Source of the DNA: Diaphorobacter sp. HDW4B
GTDB lineage: Bacteria; Pseudomonadota; Gammaproteobacteria; Burkholderiales; Burkholderiaceae_C
DNA length: 64,000 nt
Reading direction: 5' to 3'
Assembly: GCF_011305535.1 (NCBI RefSeq)
Contig: NZ_CP049905.1
Coordinates: 4,586,001 to 4,650,000, forward strand
Positions 25,917-35,167 of this stretch are shown one piece after another. How positions within the stretch are numbered: position 1 is the stretch's first letter; every line of letters begins with the position of its first letter. Under the pieces are notes generated by a model. The model saw only the letters and a list, made by a program, of their open reading frames with translations. It was not told the origin of the DNA and did no database searches. Both the position numbers and the translations under genes were made by a program.

Positions 25917-27245
25917 ATGACTATTGACCGAATTTCCCCTAAATTCAATTCATCCTCCCTTGCGCAGACTCTGCGCATCCCACGGCGACAAGCAGTCGCC
26001 GCGATTGCATCCCTCACCGCTTTGCCTGCGCTTGCGCAGTTCAAGGTCGAGATCACGGGCGTCGGCATGAAGCAAAGGCCGATTGCCATCGCTCCGTTCA
26101 AGGGCGAGGCGCAATCTCCTCAAAAGATTTCCGCGATTGTTCGGGCCGATCTGGAGCGCAGTGGCGTCTTCATCGGCGTGGACGCCGCTGGCGAGCAACT
26201 GGACGAGTCTTCTCGCCCTGATCTGGCCGCCTGGCGCGCCCGCACGGCCGAGGCGCTTGCCGTCGGCAGCGTGAACCGTCTGGGCGATGGCCGCTTCGAT
26301 GTGCGTTTCCGCCTGTGGGACGTGATCAAGGGCCAGGACCTCGGTGGCCAGAGCTATGTGGTGACGCAGGCGGATCTGCGCCTTGTCGCCCACCGCATCT
26401 CGGACTACATCTACGAAAAGCTCACTGGCGAGCGTGGCGTTTTCTCGACACGCATTGCCTACGTCACCAAGAACGGTGGTCGCTACACCCTGTGGGTGGC
26501 CGATGCCGACGGTGAGAATTCGCAACTGGCGTTCGGCAGCTCCGAGCCCATCATCTCGCCCGCCTGGTCGCCATCCGGCACGCAACTGGCCTACGTGTCC
26601 TTCGAGTCGCGCAAGCCGGTGGTCTACGTGCAGGACGTGGGCTCGGGCAAGCGCCGCCTGATCGCCAATTTCCGCGGCTCCAACAGCGCACCAGCCTGGT
26701 CGCCCGATGGCAACACGCTGGCCGTGACACTGAGCCGCGACGGTGGCTCGCAGCTCTACACCATCGGTGCCAGCGGCGGCGGCGAGCCGCGTCGCCTGAT
26801 GCAAAGCAGCGGCATCGACACCGAGCCGGTCTACTCGACCGACGGGCGCAGCATTTATTTTGTGAGCGATCGTGGCGGTGCGCCACAGATCTATCGCGTC
26901 GGTGCGGGCGGCGGCAGTGCCGAGCGCGTGACCTTCAGCGGCTCCTACAACATTTCCCCGTCGATCAGCCCCGATGGCCAGTATCTGGCCTATATCTCAC
27001 GGGTTGGCGGCGCATACAAACTGCACGTGATGGATCTGAAGTCGGGATCTGCCCAGGCCATCACGGACACGTCAGCCGACGAAAGCCCCAGCTTCGCTCC
27101 CAACAGCAAGCTCATCGTCTACGCCTCGCAGCAAGGCGGTCGCGATGCGCTCATGACGACGACGCTGGACGGCAAGATCAAGGCCCGCCTTGCGGGCCAA
27201 AGCGGAGACATTCGGGAGCCCTCGTGGGCCCCGTATCAGAAGTAA
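25917..27245 (+). CDS. tolB: Tol-Pal system beta-propeller protein TolB
   Basis: A 442-residue periplasmic TolB. The leader has a long, basic n-region with PRRQAVAAIASLTALPALAQ, cleaved near ALA. A twin-arginine pair is present, so Tat export is conceivable. The N-terminal domain is followed by a six-bladed propeller whose blades repeat the SPAWSPSGTQLAYVS, SAPAWSPDGNTLAVT and SPSISPDGQYLAYIS pattern. TolB links Pal in the outer membrane to the TolQRA motor during envelope constriction. The ATG at 25917 is chosen because it starts the leader. Unlike in Escherichia coli, no tolQRA genes lie directly upstream. Confidence 0.95.
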   Translation: MTIDRISPKFNSSSLAQTLRIPRRQAVAAIASLTALPALAQFKVEITGVGMKQRPIAIAPFKGEAQSPQKISAIVRADLERSGVFIGVDAAGEQLDESSRPDLAAWRARTAEALAVGSVNRLGDGRFDVRFRLWDVIKGQDLGGQSYVVTQADLRLVAHRISDYIYEKLTGERGVFSTRIAYVTKNGGRYTLWVADADGENSQLAFGSSEPIISPAWSPSGTQLAYVSFESRKPVVYVQDVGSGKRRLIANFRGSNSAPAWSPDGNTLAVTLSRDGGSQLYTIGASGGGEPRRLMQSSGIDTEPVYSTDGRSIYFVSDRGGAPQIYRVGAGGGSAERVTFSGSYNISPSISPDGQYLAYISRVGGAYKLHVMDLKSGSAQAITDTSADESPSFAPNSKLIVYASQQGGRDALMTTTLDGKIKARLAGQSGDIREPSWAPYQK

Positions 27246-27298
27246 GCAGTGATTTTTTTCTCATTTTTTCATAGCACTGGTTCCCTAGGAGAACTCTA

Positions 27299-27850
27299 AT
27301 GATTCGTTTTGACTTCAAACGTGCAGCACTTGCACTGACCGTTACCGCCCTCGTTGCTGGTTGCAGCTCCGGTGTGAAGCTCGATGATGCCGCCACTGGC
27401 GACAGCAACACCACCGCCAGCACCAGCGGCAGCAACAACGGCTCCGGCAGCTCCACTGGTCAAAGCACAGTGACTCCAGCCGACATGAACGGCTCGACAC
27501 GTCCCGGTCAAGGCCCTGTGGGCGTGGCTCACATCGTCTACTTCGACTTCGACAGCTACACCGTCAAGTCGGAATACCAGTCCGTGCTGGAATCCCACGC
27601 CAAGTTCCTGAAGGCCAACAATGCCAAGAAGGTGAACCTGGAAGGTCACACCGACCAACGCGGTGGCAGCGAATACAACCTGGCGCTGGGCCAAAAGCGT
27701 GCTGAAGCCGTGCGTCGTTCGCTGGCTCTGCTGGGCGTTCCAGATGCGCAAGTGGAAGCGGTGAGCTTCGGCAAGGAAAAGCCTGCCGCTCAAGGCAACT
27801 CCGAAGACGCTTTCGCGCAAAACCGTCGCGTTGAATTTTCGTATCGTTGA
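27299..27850 (+). CDS. pal: Peptidoglycan-associated lipoprotein Pal
   Basis: A 183-residue lipoprotein with the lipobox VAGC (acylated Cys near residue 22), a Ser/Thr/Gly-rich spacer and a C-terminal OmpA-like peptidoglycan-binding domain (VYFDFDSYTVKSEY, LEGHTDQRGGSEYNLALGQKRAEAV, SFGKEKP, NRRVEFSY). It anchors the outer membrane to the wall and binds TolB. An AGGAG ribosome site precedes it. It sits 53 bp after tolB, and its TGA overlaps the cpoB start. Confidence 0.97.
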   Translation: MIRFDFKRAALALTVTALVAGCSSGVKLDDAATGDSNTTASTSGSNNGSGSSTGQSTVTPADMNGSTRPGQGPVGVAHIVYFDFDSYTVKSEYQSVLESHAKFLKANNAKKVNLEGHTDQRGGSEYNLALGQKRAEAVRRSLALLGVPDAQVEAVSFGKEKPAAQGNSEDAFAQNRRVEFSYR

Positions 27851-28635
27851 TGATGAAGCGCTCATTTTCTCCACAACTTCCTCTGATGGCCGCGGTGCTC
27901 TGCGCCAGCTCGTTGCTGGGTGCTTCGGCACACGCCGCCCTGTTTGAAGATGCTGAGGCACGACGTGCGATTCTGGAGATGCGGCAGCGCGTGGACGCGA
28001 TGCAGCAGAACACCCAGCGCAGCACCGAGCGTTCCGGAGACGATGCAGCGCAAATGCGCCGCAGCCTGCTCGACCTGCAGACCCAGATTCAGTCTCTGCA
28101 GAGCGAACAGGCCCGGTTGCGTGGCCAGAATGAGCAGTTGCAAAAGGATGTCTCCGACCTGCAGCAGCGCATGAAGGACGTTGCCAAGGCGACCGATGAG
28201 CGTCTGCGCCAGTTCGAACCGGTCCCGGTGACCGTCGACGGCAAGGAGTTCAAGGCCGATCCGGCCGAAAAGCGCGATTTCGAAGCGGCCATTGCCGTGT
28301 TCCGCACGGGCAAGTTCCCCGAGGCGGGCCAGGCCTTCGCAGCCTTCACGCGCCAGTACCCGCAAAGCGGCTACATGCCTTCCGCACGTTTCTGGTTGGG
28401 CAATGCGCAATATGCGCAGCGCGACTACAACAACGCGATCAACAACTTCAAGTCGATCCTGACCAACGCGCCGGACCACGCACGTGCTCCCGAAGCCGCG
28501 CTGTCCATTGCCAACTGCCAGGTGGAGTTGAAGGACACACGTGCAGCGCGCAAGACGCTGGAAGACCTGATCCGCGTGTACCCGCAATCGGAAGCCGCAG
28601 CCGCCGCCAAAGAGCGTCTGTCGAAGATGAAGTGA
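27850..28635 (+). CDS. cpoB: Cell division coordinator CpoB (YbgF)
   Basis: A 261-residue periplasmic protein with a signal peptide (LMAAVLCASSLLGASAHA), a coiled-coil trimerisation segment (about residues 45-115, LQTQIQSLQSEQARLRGQNEQ) and a C-terminal TPR domain (FRTGKFPEAGQAFAAFTRQYP, ARFWLGNAQYAQRDYNNAINNFKSIL, AALSIANCQVELKDTRAARKTLEDLI). In Escherichia coli it couples outer-membrane constriction by Tol-Pal to septal peptidoglycan synthesis. The ATG at 27850 shares its A with the pal stop. Confidence 0.93.
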   Translation: MMKRSFSPQLPLMAAVLCASSLLGASAHAALFEDAEARRAILEMRQRVDAMQQNTQRSTERSGDDAAQMRRSLLDLQTQIQSLQSEQARLRGQNEQLQKDVSDLQQRMKDVAKATDERLRQFEPVPVTVDGKEFKADPAEKRDFEAAIAVFRTGKFPEAGQAFAAFTRQYPQSGYMPSARFWLGNAQYAQRDYNNAINNFKSILTNAPDHARAPEAALSIANCQVELKDTRAARKTLEDLIRVYPQSEAAAAAKERLSKMK

Positions 28636-28642
28636 TTGCAAG

Positions 28643-29443
28643 TTGCTGAACGTTGAAGAGAAGCAGGGCGGGACAGCCGCCATCGATGACGCCGATCTGG
28701 AGCGTCGCTTTGGAGGTCTCGCCCGGCTGTATGGTGTCGAAGGTGCGGCGCGCATTCGCGCAGCGCATGTCGCCGTCATCGGCATCGGCGGCGTAGGCTC
28801 TTGGACGGCCGAGGCACTGGCGCGCAGTGGCGTGGCGTCTCTCACGCTGATCGATCTCGATCACGTGGCCGAATCCAACATCAACCGCCAGATCCATGCG
28901 CTCGACACGACGGTCGGACAAGCCAAGATTGAGGCCATGCGCGAACGCATCGCGCACATCAATCCGCATTGCCAGGTGAACTGCGTCGATGAATTCGTCG
29001 ACGAGGACAACTGGCCCGCGTTGCTGCCCGAGAAGGTGGATGCGGTGATCGACGCCTGCGACCAGATCCGCGCCAAGACCGCAATGGCCGCCTGGGCGCT
29101 CAAGACCAAGACCCTGTTCGTGAGCATCGGTGCCGCAGGCGGCAAGCGCCAGGCGCATCTGGTGGATGTGGCCGACCTGTCGCAGACCACGCACGACCCG
29201 CTGCTGGCGCAACTGCGCTATCGCCTGCGCAAGTTTCACGGCTCGCCCAAGGAAGGCAAGAAGATCGGCACGCTGTGCGTCTTCAGCAAGGAGCCGGTGG
29301 CCCCTCCGCATGCCTCGTGCAACATCGGCGGCGAGGGCGATGGTTCGCTCAACTGCGCCGGTTATGGCTCTGTGGTGACGGTGACTTCGACCTTCGGCAT
29401 GTGCGCAGCCGGTATGATTCTGGATCGCATCGCCGGGAAGTAA
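28643..29443 (+). CDS. tcdA: tRNA threonylcarbamoyladenosine dehydratase
   Basis: A 266-residue ThiF/E1-like protein (TcdA, CsdL) that uses ATP to cyclise t6A37 of tRNAs to ct6A. It has the nucleotide-binding loop GIGGVGSWTAEAL (about residues 48-60), LIDLDHVAESNINRQIHAL and the DACDQIRAK segment; SCNIGGEGDGSLN is the typical C-terminal block. The start is TTG at 28643, 7 bp after cpoB, so it is probably part of the tolB-pal-cpoB transcript. A following ATG start is not available without losing conserved sequence. Confidence 0.92.
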   Translation: MLNVEEKQGGTAAIDDADLERRFGGLARLYGVEGAARIRAAHVAVIGIGGVGSWTAEALARSGVASLTLIDLDHVAESNINRQIHALDTTVGQAKIEAMRERIAHINPHCQVNCVDEFVDEDNWPALLPEKVDAVIDACDQIRAKTAMAAWALKTKTLFVSIGAAGGKRQAHLVDVADLSQTTHDPLLAQLRYRLRKFHGSPKEGKKIGTLCVFSKEPVAPPHASCNIGGEGDGSLNCAGYGSVVTVTSTFGMCAAGMILDRIAGK

Positions 29444-29467
29444 ATCCGGTCAGCCAGCAGCGCTTCT

Positions 29468-29758
29468 TCAATTGTGCTGCGGCATATAGGCCGCCACCAT
29501 GGCAGCGAACTCGGTGGCGAGCTGCTTTCCATACTCGTGCTGATCGCGCATCCACACGGCTTGCTCCAGTGAAAAATCCTGCTTGTCCGAGCGCCCGACG
29601 GTGCCCATGGACTCGACCAGCGACTGCTCGAAACTGGTCAGCATCTTCTGCGGATCACTCTGCGCGCGCATGACCAGCGCCACCAACTGCGCCAGCACGG
29701 CCTCGTGCAGCGCCAAGCGGGTGGAAAACTCCATCATGGAATTCTCGGGTGTGATCAT
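29468..29758 (-). CDS. Small helical hypothetical protein, 96 residues
   Basis: Unrecognised. The ATG at 29758 has an excellent GAGGAG ribosome site. The product is predicted to be largely helical (LALHEAVLAQLVALVMRAQ, EQSLVESMGTV, EYGKQLATEFAAMVAAYMPQ), with neither signal peptide nor cysteines. An open frame continues upstream but has no coding character there. It converges on tcdA (24 bp between stops) and lies downstream of the polysaccharide operon, from which it is separated by a strong hairpin. Confidence 0.7.
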   Translation of the reverse strand: MITPENSMMEFSTRLALHEAVLAQLVALVMRAQSDPQKMLTSFEQSLVESMGTVGRSDKQDFSLEQAVWMRDQHEYGKQLATEFAAMVAAYMPQHN

Positions 29759-29846
29759 GCGCGGCTCCTCATGTTGCTTGCGGCTTGGGCATTGCCGTCC
29801 ATCGTAAGAGCCGCGCATGAATTTGCTGTAGGAGCAGAACCGATAA

Positions 29847-29882
29847 ACATTTGGGCACACTGGTTGCAGTGCGCCCAAATGT
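29847..29882 (-). terminator. Hairpin ending the polysaccharide operon
   Basis: Arms 29847-29862 and 29867-29882 (16 bp, one A-C mismatch) enclose a GTTG loop, 13 bp beyond the stop codon of the last polysaccharide gene. On the minus strand the stem is followed by a short T-rich stretch (TTTAT), so it fits a terminator, though the T-run is weak. Confidence 0.6.
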
Positions 29883-29894
29883 GGGCTGCTTCGG

Positions 29895-32800
29895 TCAGTG
29901 CTTGCGGTATTCGTGTGGCTTCCACGGGCCCCATTTGGCTTCGTAGATGACACGGTTCTTCTCCATCAAGGCGCGCTTGCGTTCATCTCCCAGCTTGTTG
30001 AACGAAGCGGAGAGGTGGTGGTGCACAAAAACGTCTTCGGCACAGACGATCTTCAAGCCAGCCTGCTCGACCATGCGGCAGTAGTCGTCATCCTCGAAGA
30101 ATCCCAGACCGTAGTCCAAGCTCATCGGGCCGCATTGCTCGTAGGTACTGCGCGGCAGCATGGCGCAGAAGAAGGCGACGGTCTGCAGCTCGAAATGCTT
30201 GCCGAGCCTGCGCTCGGTGATGTTCACGGCCTCGGCAGGCATGTCGGCGAGTGCCTTGTAGTGCGTGGGTACGCGTGCTTCGTTGCCGATGTTGTTGGTG
30301 GATGGGCCGATGATGCCGATCTCCGGCGCATTGCGCAGATGGTTCACCAGACGCCCGGCCCAGCCCTGCGTGACGACCGTATCGTTGTTCTGGATGACCA
30401 GATAGTCGCCCGTCGCGGCCTCCAGCCCTTGGTTGTTGCCACCGGCAAAACCGCGGTTGTCGTCGTTGAGGATCAGCTTCACGTTCGTGCGCGATGCGGC
30501 CCATGCCGACAGGAATTCGGGCGAGCCATCGGTTGATTGGTTGTCCACCACGACGATTTCCAGATCGACGTCGTCGCTATGCTGCTCCAGGCTGTCGAGG
30601 CAGGCCTTGGTCAGATCGAGATTGTTGTAGGTGAGCACGATGGCGCTGACCTTGGGGCGAGGCAGGGCAATGGCCGCTTCGCGCAAGGACTGCACACGGT
30701 GCGCCCAGGTCTGCCCGGCGGCAAAGGCCTTGCGCCGCTCGACCTCGGCATCCGAATCCGGCTGTGCCATCAGGGCATTGCGGACCTGTTCGATGAAGGC
30801 ATCATGGCCCGTCGCAACGCGCACCAGATCACCGAACTGGGCCATCTCGGGCAGATCGACCGAGACGACGGAGCGGCCCGCGCCAAGGTACTCATAGACT
30901 TTGACCGGATTGGTTGCGAGGGTGAGCGGAATCACCTTGAACGGCATCAGGCAGACATCGAACGCATAGAGATAGAAAGGCAGCTTGGCATACGGCACTT
31001 CGCCGGTCATCACCACGTTGGGCAAGGCGCGCAGGCGGTCTCCGACCTTGGCGGTATCGGCACCGACCAGCAGGACCAGATGGTCCGGGAATGCATGCGC
31101 CGTGCGCTCGATCAGATCGACATCGAACCACTCGGCAATCGCGCCGTAGTAGCCGATGATCTTGCGGCCTTGCGCATCCACATAGCGTTCGGCAGGCGGG
31201 TTGCAGAAGTCGGAATACTGGCCCGCGTTGCGGATGATGCGCACGTTGGCGTTGTACTTCTCGGCATGCTCGCCAAGCCAGCCGGAGGTGGCAATCAGCA
31301 TGTCGGCGCGGCGCATCATGCGATCTTCCAACTGCAGCAATTCCTGAGGCACGTTGCCGAAGCCTTCGTGATGGTCCATGCAGTCGTAGGCCAGGCATTC
31401 GGATTGCATGCGCTGCGCGATCGGGTACCAGTAGGCATGCTGGACCACGGACCAGGAATTCGACGTGCCGCTCCATGCGCGGAACATCTCGAGACCCGCA
31501 GCGATCTGCTCGATGGCCGCTTGCGTGGGCGGCGCAAAGTAGATGGCGGGAGCGCCAGCCACCTTCAGCTTGATCTGATAGAGCGGCAGCGATTCGTCGA
31601 TGCGCTCGGCGGTGAAGCCGGGCTCCTTCGAGTCTTCGAAATGGTTGGTGAAGAAGTAGACGCGATGACCTGCGCGCGCCAATTCACGGGCCAGATGCTG
31701 TGGGCGCTGGATGCGAAAGTGCCAGTCGATGATGCTGAAGATGAAAACGTCGGCCTTCTCGCGACGGGCGACTGGCGTGAATTGGACTTGTGGCAACTTG
31801 GCGGGGGAGCTTCCAAGCGAGGCAATCGCCGTGACGGGCGTGCTGGCGGGATGCTTGCCCGCAAATCGCTTGGGGAAGTAACGCAGCGCGCGCGAGATCA
31901 CGTTGGACAGACCGCCGTGCGCATACGCATGCTCCACATCCTTCATGCGACGCGCGATCCAGCGCGGTGCACCGCGAACCGCACGCAGTGGGGCGGTGAT
32001 CTTCCAGCTCGTCGTCGCCAGAATCGTGTTGACCTCGTGAATCAGCGCTTTCTCGCGGTACTCCAGAAAGCGGATGCGCTCGCTGTCCTTGGCGCTGGCA
32101 TTTTTCAAGTTCTGTTGATCGGCCTGCAAGGACTCTATGCGCACGAGCGTCTGGGTGTGTTCGACCTCCAACGTGAGCCGCGTCTTGTTCTCGGATTCGA
32201 GCCGCGATTGCGCTGTTTCCAGAAGCTGCTGCGTGCTCGCTTGCTTGCTTTGCAGGCTGTCGAGTTCCGCGCGCAACTCGGTGATCAGTTCGTGGCGATC
32301 AGGCTCTCCAAGCTCCGCATCGGCCAGCGCAAAACGCGTCTTCGCCAGATGTTCGACACGCGCATACACCAACAGAATCTGCTTGCCGGGCCAGTAGGTC
32401 GGTTGGTGCTGGCTGGTGTCCGTCACGCTGCTGTGCACCAGCGCCCAGCGGGGATCGGGCGAGATGGGGATGTTGTTGGAGTCGAAGGTCACTTCATGCT
32501 CGGAATGCCGCTCGAATTCGCGGAACGGCAGCAGCAGCACGATGTAGGTCGATGCGTAGCGGGTGAGCTTGTCGAACACCGACCAGGGCGTGGAGAAATG
32601 CTCCAGCGTGTTCGATGAAAACACCACGTCGAATGCGGGACGCTCGGGCGACTCCAGCAGGTTTTCATGCGAAAAACGTGCGTGGGTGTGGTGGCGCTGG
32701 GCCTGTTCGATGGCGGGGCCGGAGAAGTCGATGCCAGTCACGTCCCAGCCCAGCACCTGCGCAATCGCTTCCGTGCCCGCGCCTTCGGCGCAACCCCAAT

Positions 32801-32972
32801 CACAGACGCTCAGGCGATTCCAGCGCACGGCCTGCACCAGCCACTGCGGCATGGCTTCGATGGCGACCTGTGCGAAGAAGCGGCTTTGCGCGGGGCCGCC
32901 GTTGGATTCCCAGTCGGTGACGAAGCGCTGGTCCCAATAGCGGTTGCTGTTGATGTCGTTGGGTTGGTTCAT
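29895..32972 (-). CDS. Methyltransferase / coiled coil / double glycosyltransferase fusion
   Basis: A 1025-residue protein with four parts. Residues about 1-215 are a class I SAM methyltransferase (motif I VCDWGCAEGAG at 56-66, then SSNTLEHFSTPW). Residues about 235-330 are coiled coil, ending in the motif SWKITAPLR. Residues about 400-760 form a GT-B glycosyltransferase (WHFRIQRPQHLARELARAGH, then GYYGAIAEWFDVDLIE and NPVKVYEYLGAGRSVVS). Residues 774-1025 are a GT2 glycosyltransferase (SAIVLTYNNLDLTKACLDSL, VVVDNQSTDGS, IQNNDTVV, LGFFEDDDY). It should build or modify a surface glycan at the membrane's inner face. The start ATG 32972 is the first in the coding frame, as upstream codons belong to the ABC ATPase in another frame. 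Confidence 0.88.
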   Translation of the reverse strand: MNQPNDINSNRYWDQRFVTDWESNGGPAQSRFFAQVAIEAMPQWLVQAVRWNRLSVCDWGCAEGAGTEAIAQVLGWDVTGIDFSGPAIEQAQRHHTHARFSHENLLESPERPAFDVVFSSNTLEHFSTPWSVFDKLTRYASTYIVLLLPFREFERHSEHEVTFDSNNIPISPDPRWALVHSSVTDTSQHQPTYWPGKQILLVYARVEHLAKTRFALADAELGEPDRHELITELRAELDSLQSKQASTQQLLETAQSRLESENKTRLTLEVEHTQTLVRIESLQADQQNLKNASAKDSERIRFLEYREKALIHEVNTILATTSWKITAPLRAVRGAPRWIARRMKDVEHAYAHGGLSNVISRALRYFPKRFAGKHPASTPVTAIASLGSSPAKLPQVQFTPVARREKADVFIFSIIDWHFRIQRPQHLARELARAGHRVYFFTNHFEDSKEPGFTAERIDESLPLYQIKLKVAGAPAIYFAPPTQAAIEQIAAGLEMFRAWSGTSNSWSVVQHAYWYPIAQRMQSECLAYDCMDHHEGFGNVPQELLQLEDRMMRRADMLIATSGWLGEHAEKYNANVRIIRNAGQYSDFCNPPAERYVDAQGRKIIGYYGAIAEWFDVDLIERTAHAFPDHLVLLVGADTAKVGDRLRALPNVVMTGEVPYAKLPFYLYAFDVCLMPFKVIPLTLATNPVKVYEYLGAGRSVVSVDLPEMAQFGDLVRVATGHDAFIEQVRNALMAQPDSDAEVERRKAFAAGQTWAHRVQSLREAAIALPRPKVSAIVLTYNNLDLTKACLDSLEQHSDDVDLEIVVVDNQSTDGSPEFLSAWAASRTNVKLILNDDNRGFAGGNNQGLEAATGDYLVIQNNDTVVTQGWAGRLVNHLRNAPEIGIIGPSTNNIGNEARVPTHYKALADMPAEAVNITERRLGKHFELQTVAFFCAMLPRSTYEQCGPMSLDYGLGFFEDDDYCRMVEQAGLKIVCAEDVFVHHHLSASFNKLGDERKRALMEKNRVIYEAKWGPWKPHEYRKH

Positions 32973-33033
32973 GGCTTGTGTTTGTTCTGTTCGGTCGCTC
33001 GCATGCTCGCTCGCTGGTTTGTCGTGTCGCGCG

Positions 33034-34329
33034 CTATGCGTGCACGGATTGCGAGACCTGGGCGAGGAAGGTGCCGTATTGTTTTTTCTCGGTGAGCGAG
33101 CTGAAGTAGTGCGCGCCTTCGATGTACTCGTAGTACTGCGGCAGCACGCCGCTGCGGTCTTCGAGCGCCACGGCCAGCAGATAGTCGCCTGCGTTGAGAT
33201 GATTGGGCAGCCGGAATTCCGCCACCAGCGGGCCGTTGCCTGCAGCAAAACCCGTGGGGTTCTGGTCCCACGTGGTGGACACGATGAGGTCCGTGCCGCG
33301 CAGATCCTTCATCGAAAAGGCCACGCTCATGGTGTTGCGGTCGGCGTGGTCTGGCGGCTCGAACCGTATGCGCACGGTCAGCGGCTCGCCTGCCGTGTAG
33401 ACCGATGAGCGCTCGCCTTGCTGGTTGAAGATGCCGGCCTCGATGATCGAGCCCACATGGCTGCCCCAATGGTTGATCGGGCGATGCAGCTTCATCGCCT
33501 GTTGCGCGTCTGGCGGCTCGGCGGAGTTCTCTTGCGGTATCGATTCTTCGATCTGTTTTGGCGCAGATGTCGGCACTGCCTCGTTGTCTGCTTCGAACAG
33601 GAACTGGTTGTACTGCGCGGTCACGGAGAACGCGTCGCCCAGCATGCGCACGTTGCCCTTGTCCAGCCACAGAGCGCGTTCGCACAGGGTTCGCACGGCA
33701 CCCACGTCATGCGAGACAAAGAGAATCGTGACGCCCTCGGCCTTCATCGCCTTGATGCGGTTGAGGCACTTGGCCTGAAAGCGCGAGTCGCCAACTGCGA
33801 GCGCCTCGTCCACGATGAGAATCTGCGGATCGACGTGAATCGCAACGGAAAACGCGAGACGCACGTACATGCCGCTCGAATAGGTCTTCACCGGCTGATC
33901 CATGAAATCGCCGATTTCGGCGAAGGCTTCGATGTCGGCAAAGCGCTCGTCGATCTGCGCGCGCGTGAGTCCCAGCACGGCACCGTTCATGTAGACGTTC
34001 TCGCGCCCGGTGAAGTCGGCGTTGAAGCCTGCGCCCAGCTCCAGCAACGCAGCGATGCGGCCATTGACCTCGATGGTGCCTTCGGTCGCACGCAGTGTTC
34101 CGCACAGAATCTGCAGCAGCGTGGATTTGCCCGAGCCGTTCTGTCCGACGATGGCGCAGGTCTCACCGCGCTTGACCGAGAGGCTCACGTTGTTCAGGGC
34201 GCGAAAGTCGTTGAATCCCTTGGTGCGTCCAGGAAAGACGACGTGCTTCAGACGCTCGAGCGGCGAGTGGTAGACCGAGAAGTGCTTGGACAGGCCTTCG
34301 ATGCGGATGGCGAGTTGCTCAGAGGACAT
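33034..34329 (-). CDS. Polysaccharide export ABC ATPase (Wzt-like) with C-terminal domain
   Basis: A 431-residue ATPase: Walker A GQNGSGKST, the family-type signature YSSGMYVRLAFS in place of LSGG, Walker B LIVDEALAVGD and the switch His in FVSHDVGAVRTLC. After about residue 245 comes an extension with a beta-rich C-terminal domain (about 290-431) like the glycan-binding domain of Wzt, which recognises the finished chain before export. The ATG 34329 has a GAGGGG ribosome site; the earlier TTG at 34335 is not preferred. It overlaps the permease gene by 11 bp. Together they form an ABC-type O-antigen or capsule exporter. Confidence 0.92.
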   Translation of the reverse strand: MSSEQLAIRIEGLSKHFSVYHSPLERLKHVVFPGRTKGFNDFRALNNVSLSVKRGETCAIVGQNGSGKSTLLQILCGTLRATEGTIEVNGRIAALLELGAGFNADFTGRENVYMNGAVLGLTRAQIDERFADIEAFAEIGDFMDQPVKTYSSGMYVRLAFSVAIHVDPQILIVDEALAVGDSRFQAKCLNRIKAMKAEGVTILFVSHDVGAVRTLCERALWLDKGNVRMLGDAFSVTAQYNQFLFEADNEAVPTSAPKQIEESIPQENSAEPPDAQQAMKLHRPINHWGSHVGSIIEAGIFNQQGERSSVYTAGEPLTVRIRFEPPDHADRNTMSVAFSMKDLRGTDLIVSTTWDQNPTGFAAGNGPLVAEFRLPNHLNAGDYLLAVALEDRSGVLPQYYEYIEGAHYFSSLTEKKQYGTFLAQVSQSVHA

Positions 34330-35167
34330 CGGCAAACCCCTCGCGAGCGCGCTGGAACCAGACCAGCGCCAGCCAAGCGAACACCATGCTGGCCAAGGTG
34401 AAGAGGCCGATCATGGCGAAGTCGGGCAAGCGTCCGTCGATCATCACGCTGCGTGCCTGTTGAATGACGAAGGTGAGCGGGTTGATGTTCAGTACGGCCT
34501 GGAATGCCTTGGGCAGGGAGTCCACGGGATAGAAGATCGGGCTCATGAACATGATGAACGAGGTGAACACCCCGATCAGCTGTCCGATGTCGCGGACATA
34601 GACGCCGAGCGAGCTGATGATCCAGCAGACGCCCAGTGTGATGAAAACGAGAGGCAGCATCACCAGCGGCAGAAACACCAAGGTCCATTGGATCTGGTGA
34701 TGGACGACGGCGGCGAACAGCACCCAGACCAGCAGGCTGATGGCGGTATGGAACAGCGCCGTGCCAATCGTCATCCACGGCAGGATTTCCAGCGGAAACG
34801 CGACTTTTTTGACGAGATTGACGTTGTTGTTGATGAGGCTTGGCGAGCGGTTCAGGCATTCCGAGAAGAAGTTGAACACCAGCAGACCCGCAAACAGCAC
34901 CAGCGAAAACTGTGCGGTGTCGGTGGCGCCTCCCCACTTGGCCTGGAGAAAGACGCCAAACACCATGGTGTAGAGCAGCAGCATCAACAGCGGGTTGAAA
35001 AACGCCCAGACGGAGCCGAACAGCGAGCCGCGATACCGGCCGGCGATGTCTCTGGAAATCAGTTGAACCAGCAAGCTGCGGTGCACCCAGAGGTCGGTGA
35101 ATATTTTGGTGGGCGGGGATTTTTGCCTGAACTCGGTCCCGTTGATGAGAAGTTTGGCGCGGGTCAT
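34319..35167 (-). CDS. Polysaccharide export ABC permease (Wzm-like)
   Basis: A 282-residue ABC-2 type permease with six predicted membrane helices. Family features are the N-terminal amphipathic stretch LISRDIAGRYRGSLFGSVWAF, NPLLMLLLYTMVFGVF, the SLINNNVNLVKKVAFPLEILP loop and the last-helix region MSPIFYPVDSLPKAFQAVLNINPLT. It pairs with the Wzt-like ATPase to move lipid-linked polysaccharide across the inner membrane. It overlaps the preceding glycosyltransferase gene by ATGA (35164-35167) and the ATPase gene by 11 bp, so all three are coupled. Confidence 0.93.
   Translation of the reverse strand: MTRAKLLINGTEFRQKSPPTKIFTDLWVHRSLLVQLISRDIAGRYRGSLFGSVWAFFNPLLMLLLYTMVFGVFLQAKWGGATDTAQFSLVLFAGLLVFNFFSECLNRSPSLINNNVNLVKKVAFPLEILPWMTIGTALFHTAISLLVWVLFAAVVHHQIQWTLVFLPLVMLPLVFITLGVCWIISSLGVYVRDIGQLIGVFTSFIMFMSPIFYPVDSLPKAFQAVLNINPLTFVIQQARSVMIDGRLPDFAMIGLFTLASMVFAWLALVWFQRAREGFADVL

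Noticed and set aside
30537-32618. 693-codon plus-strand frame over the glycosyltransferase fusion
   Set aside because: Antisense to a protein with clear methyltransferase, GT4 and GT2 motifs.
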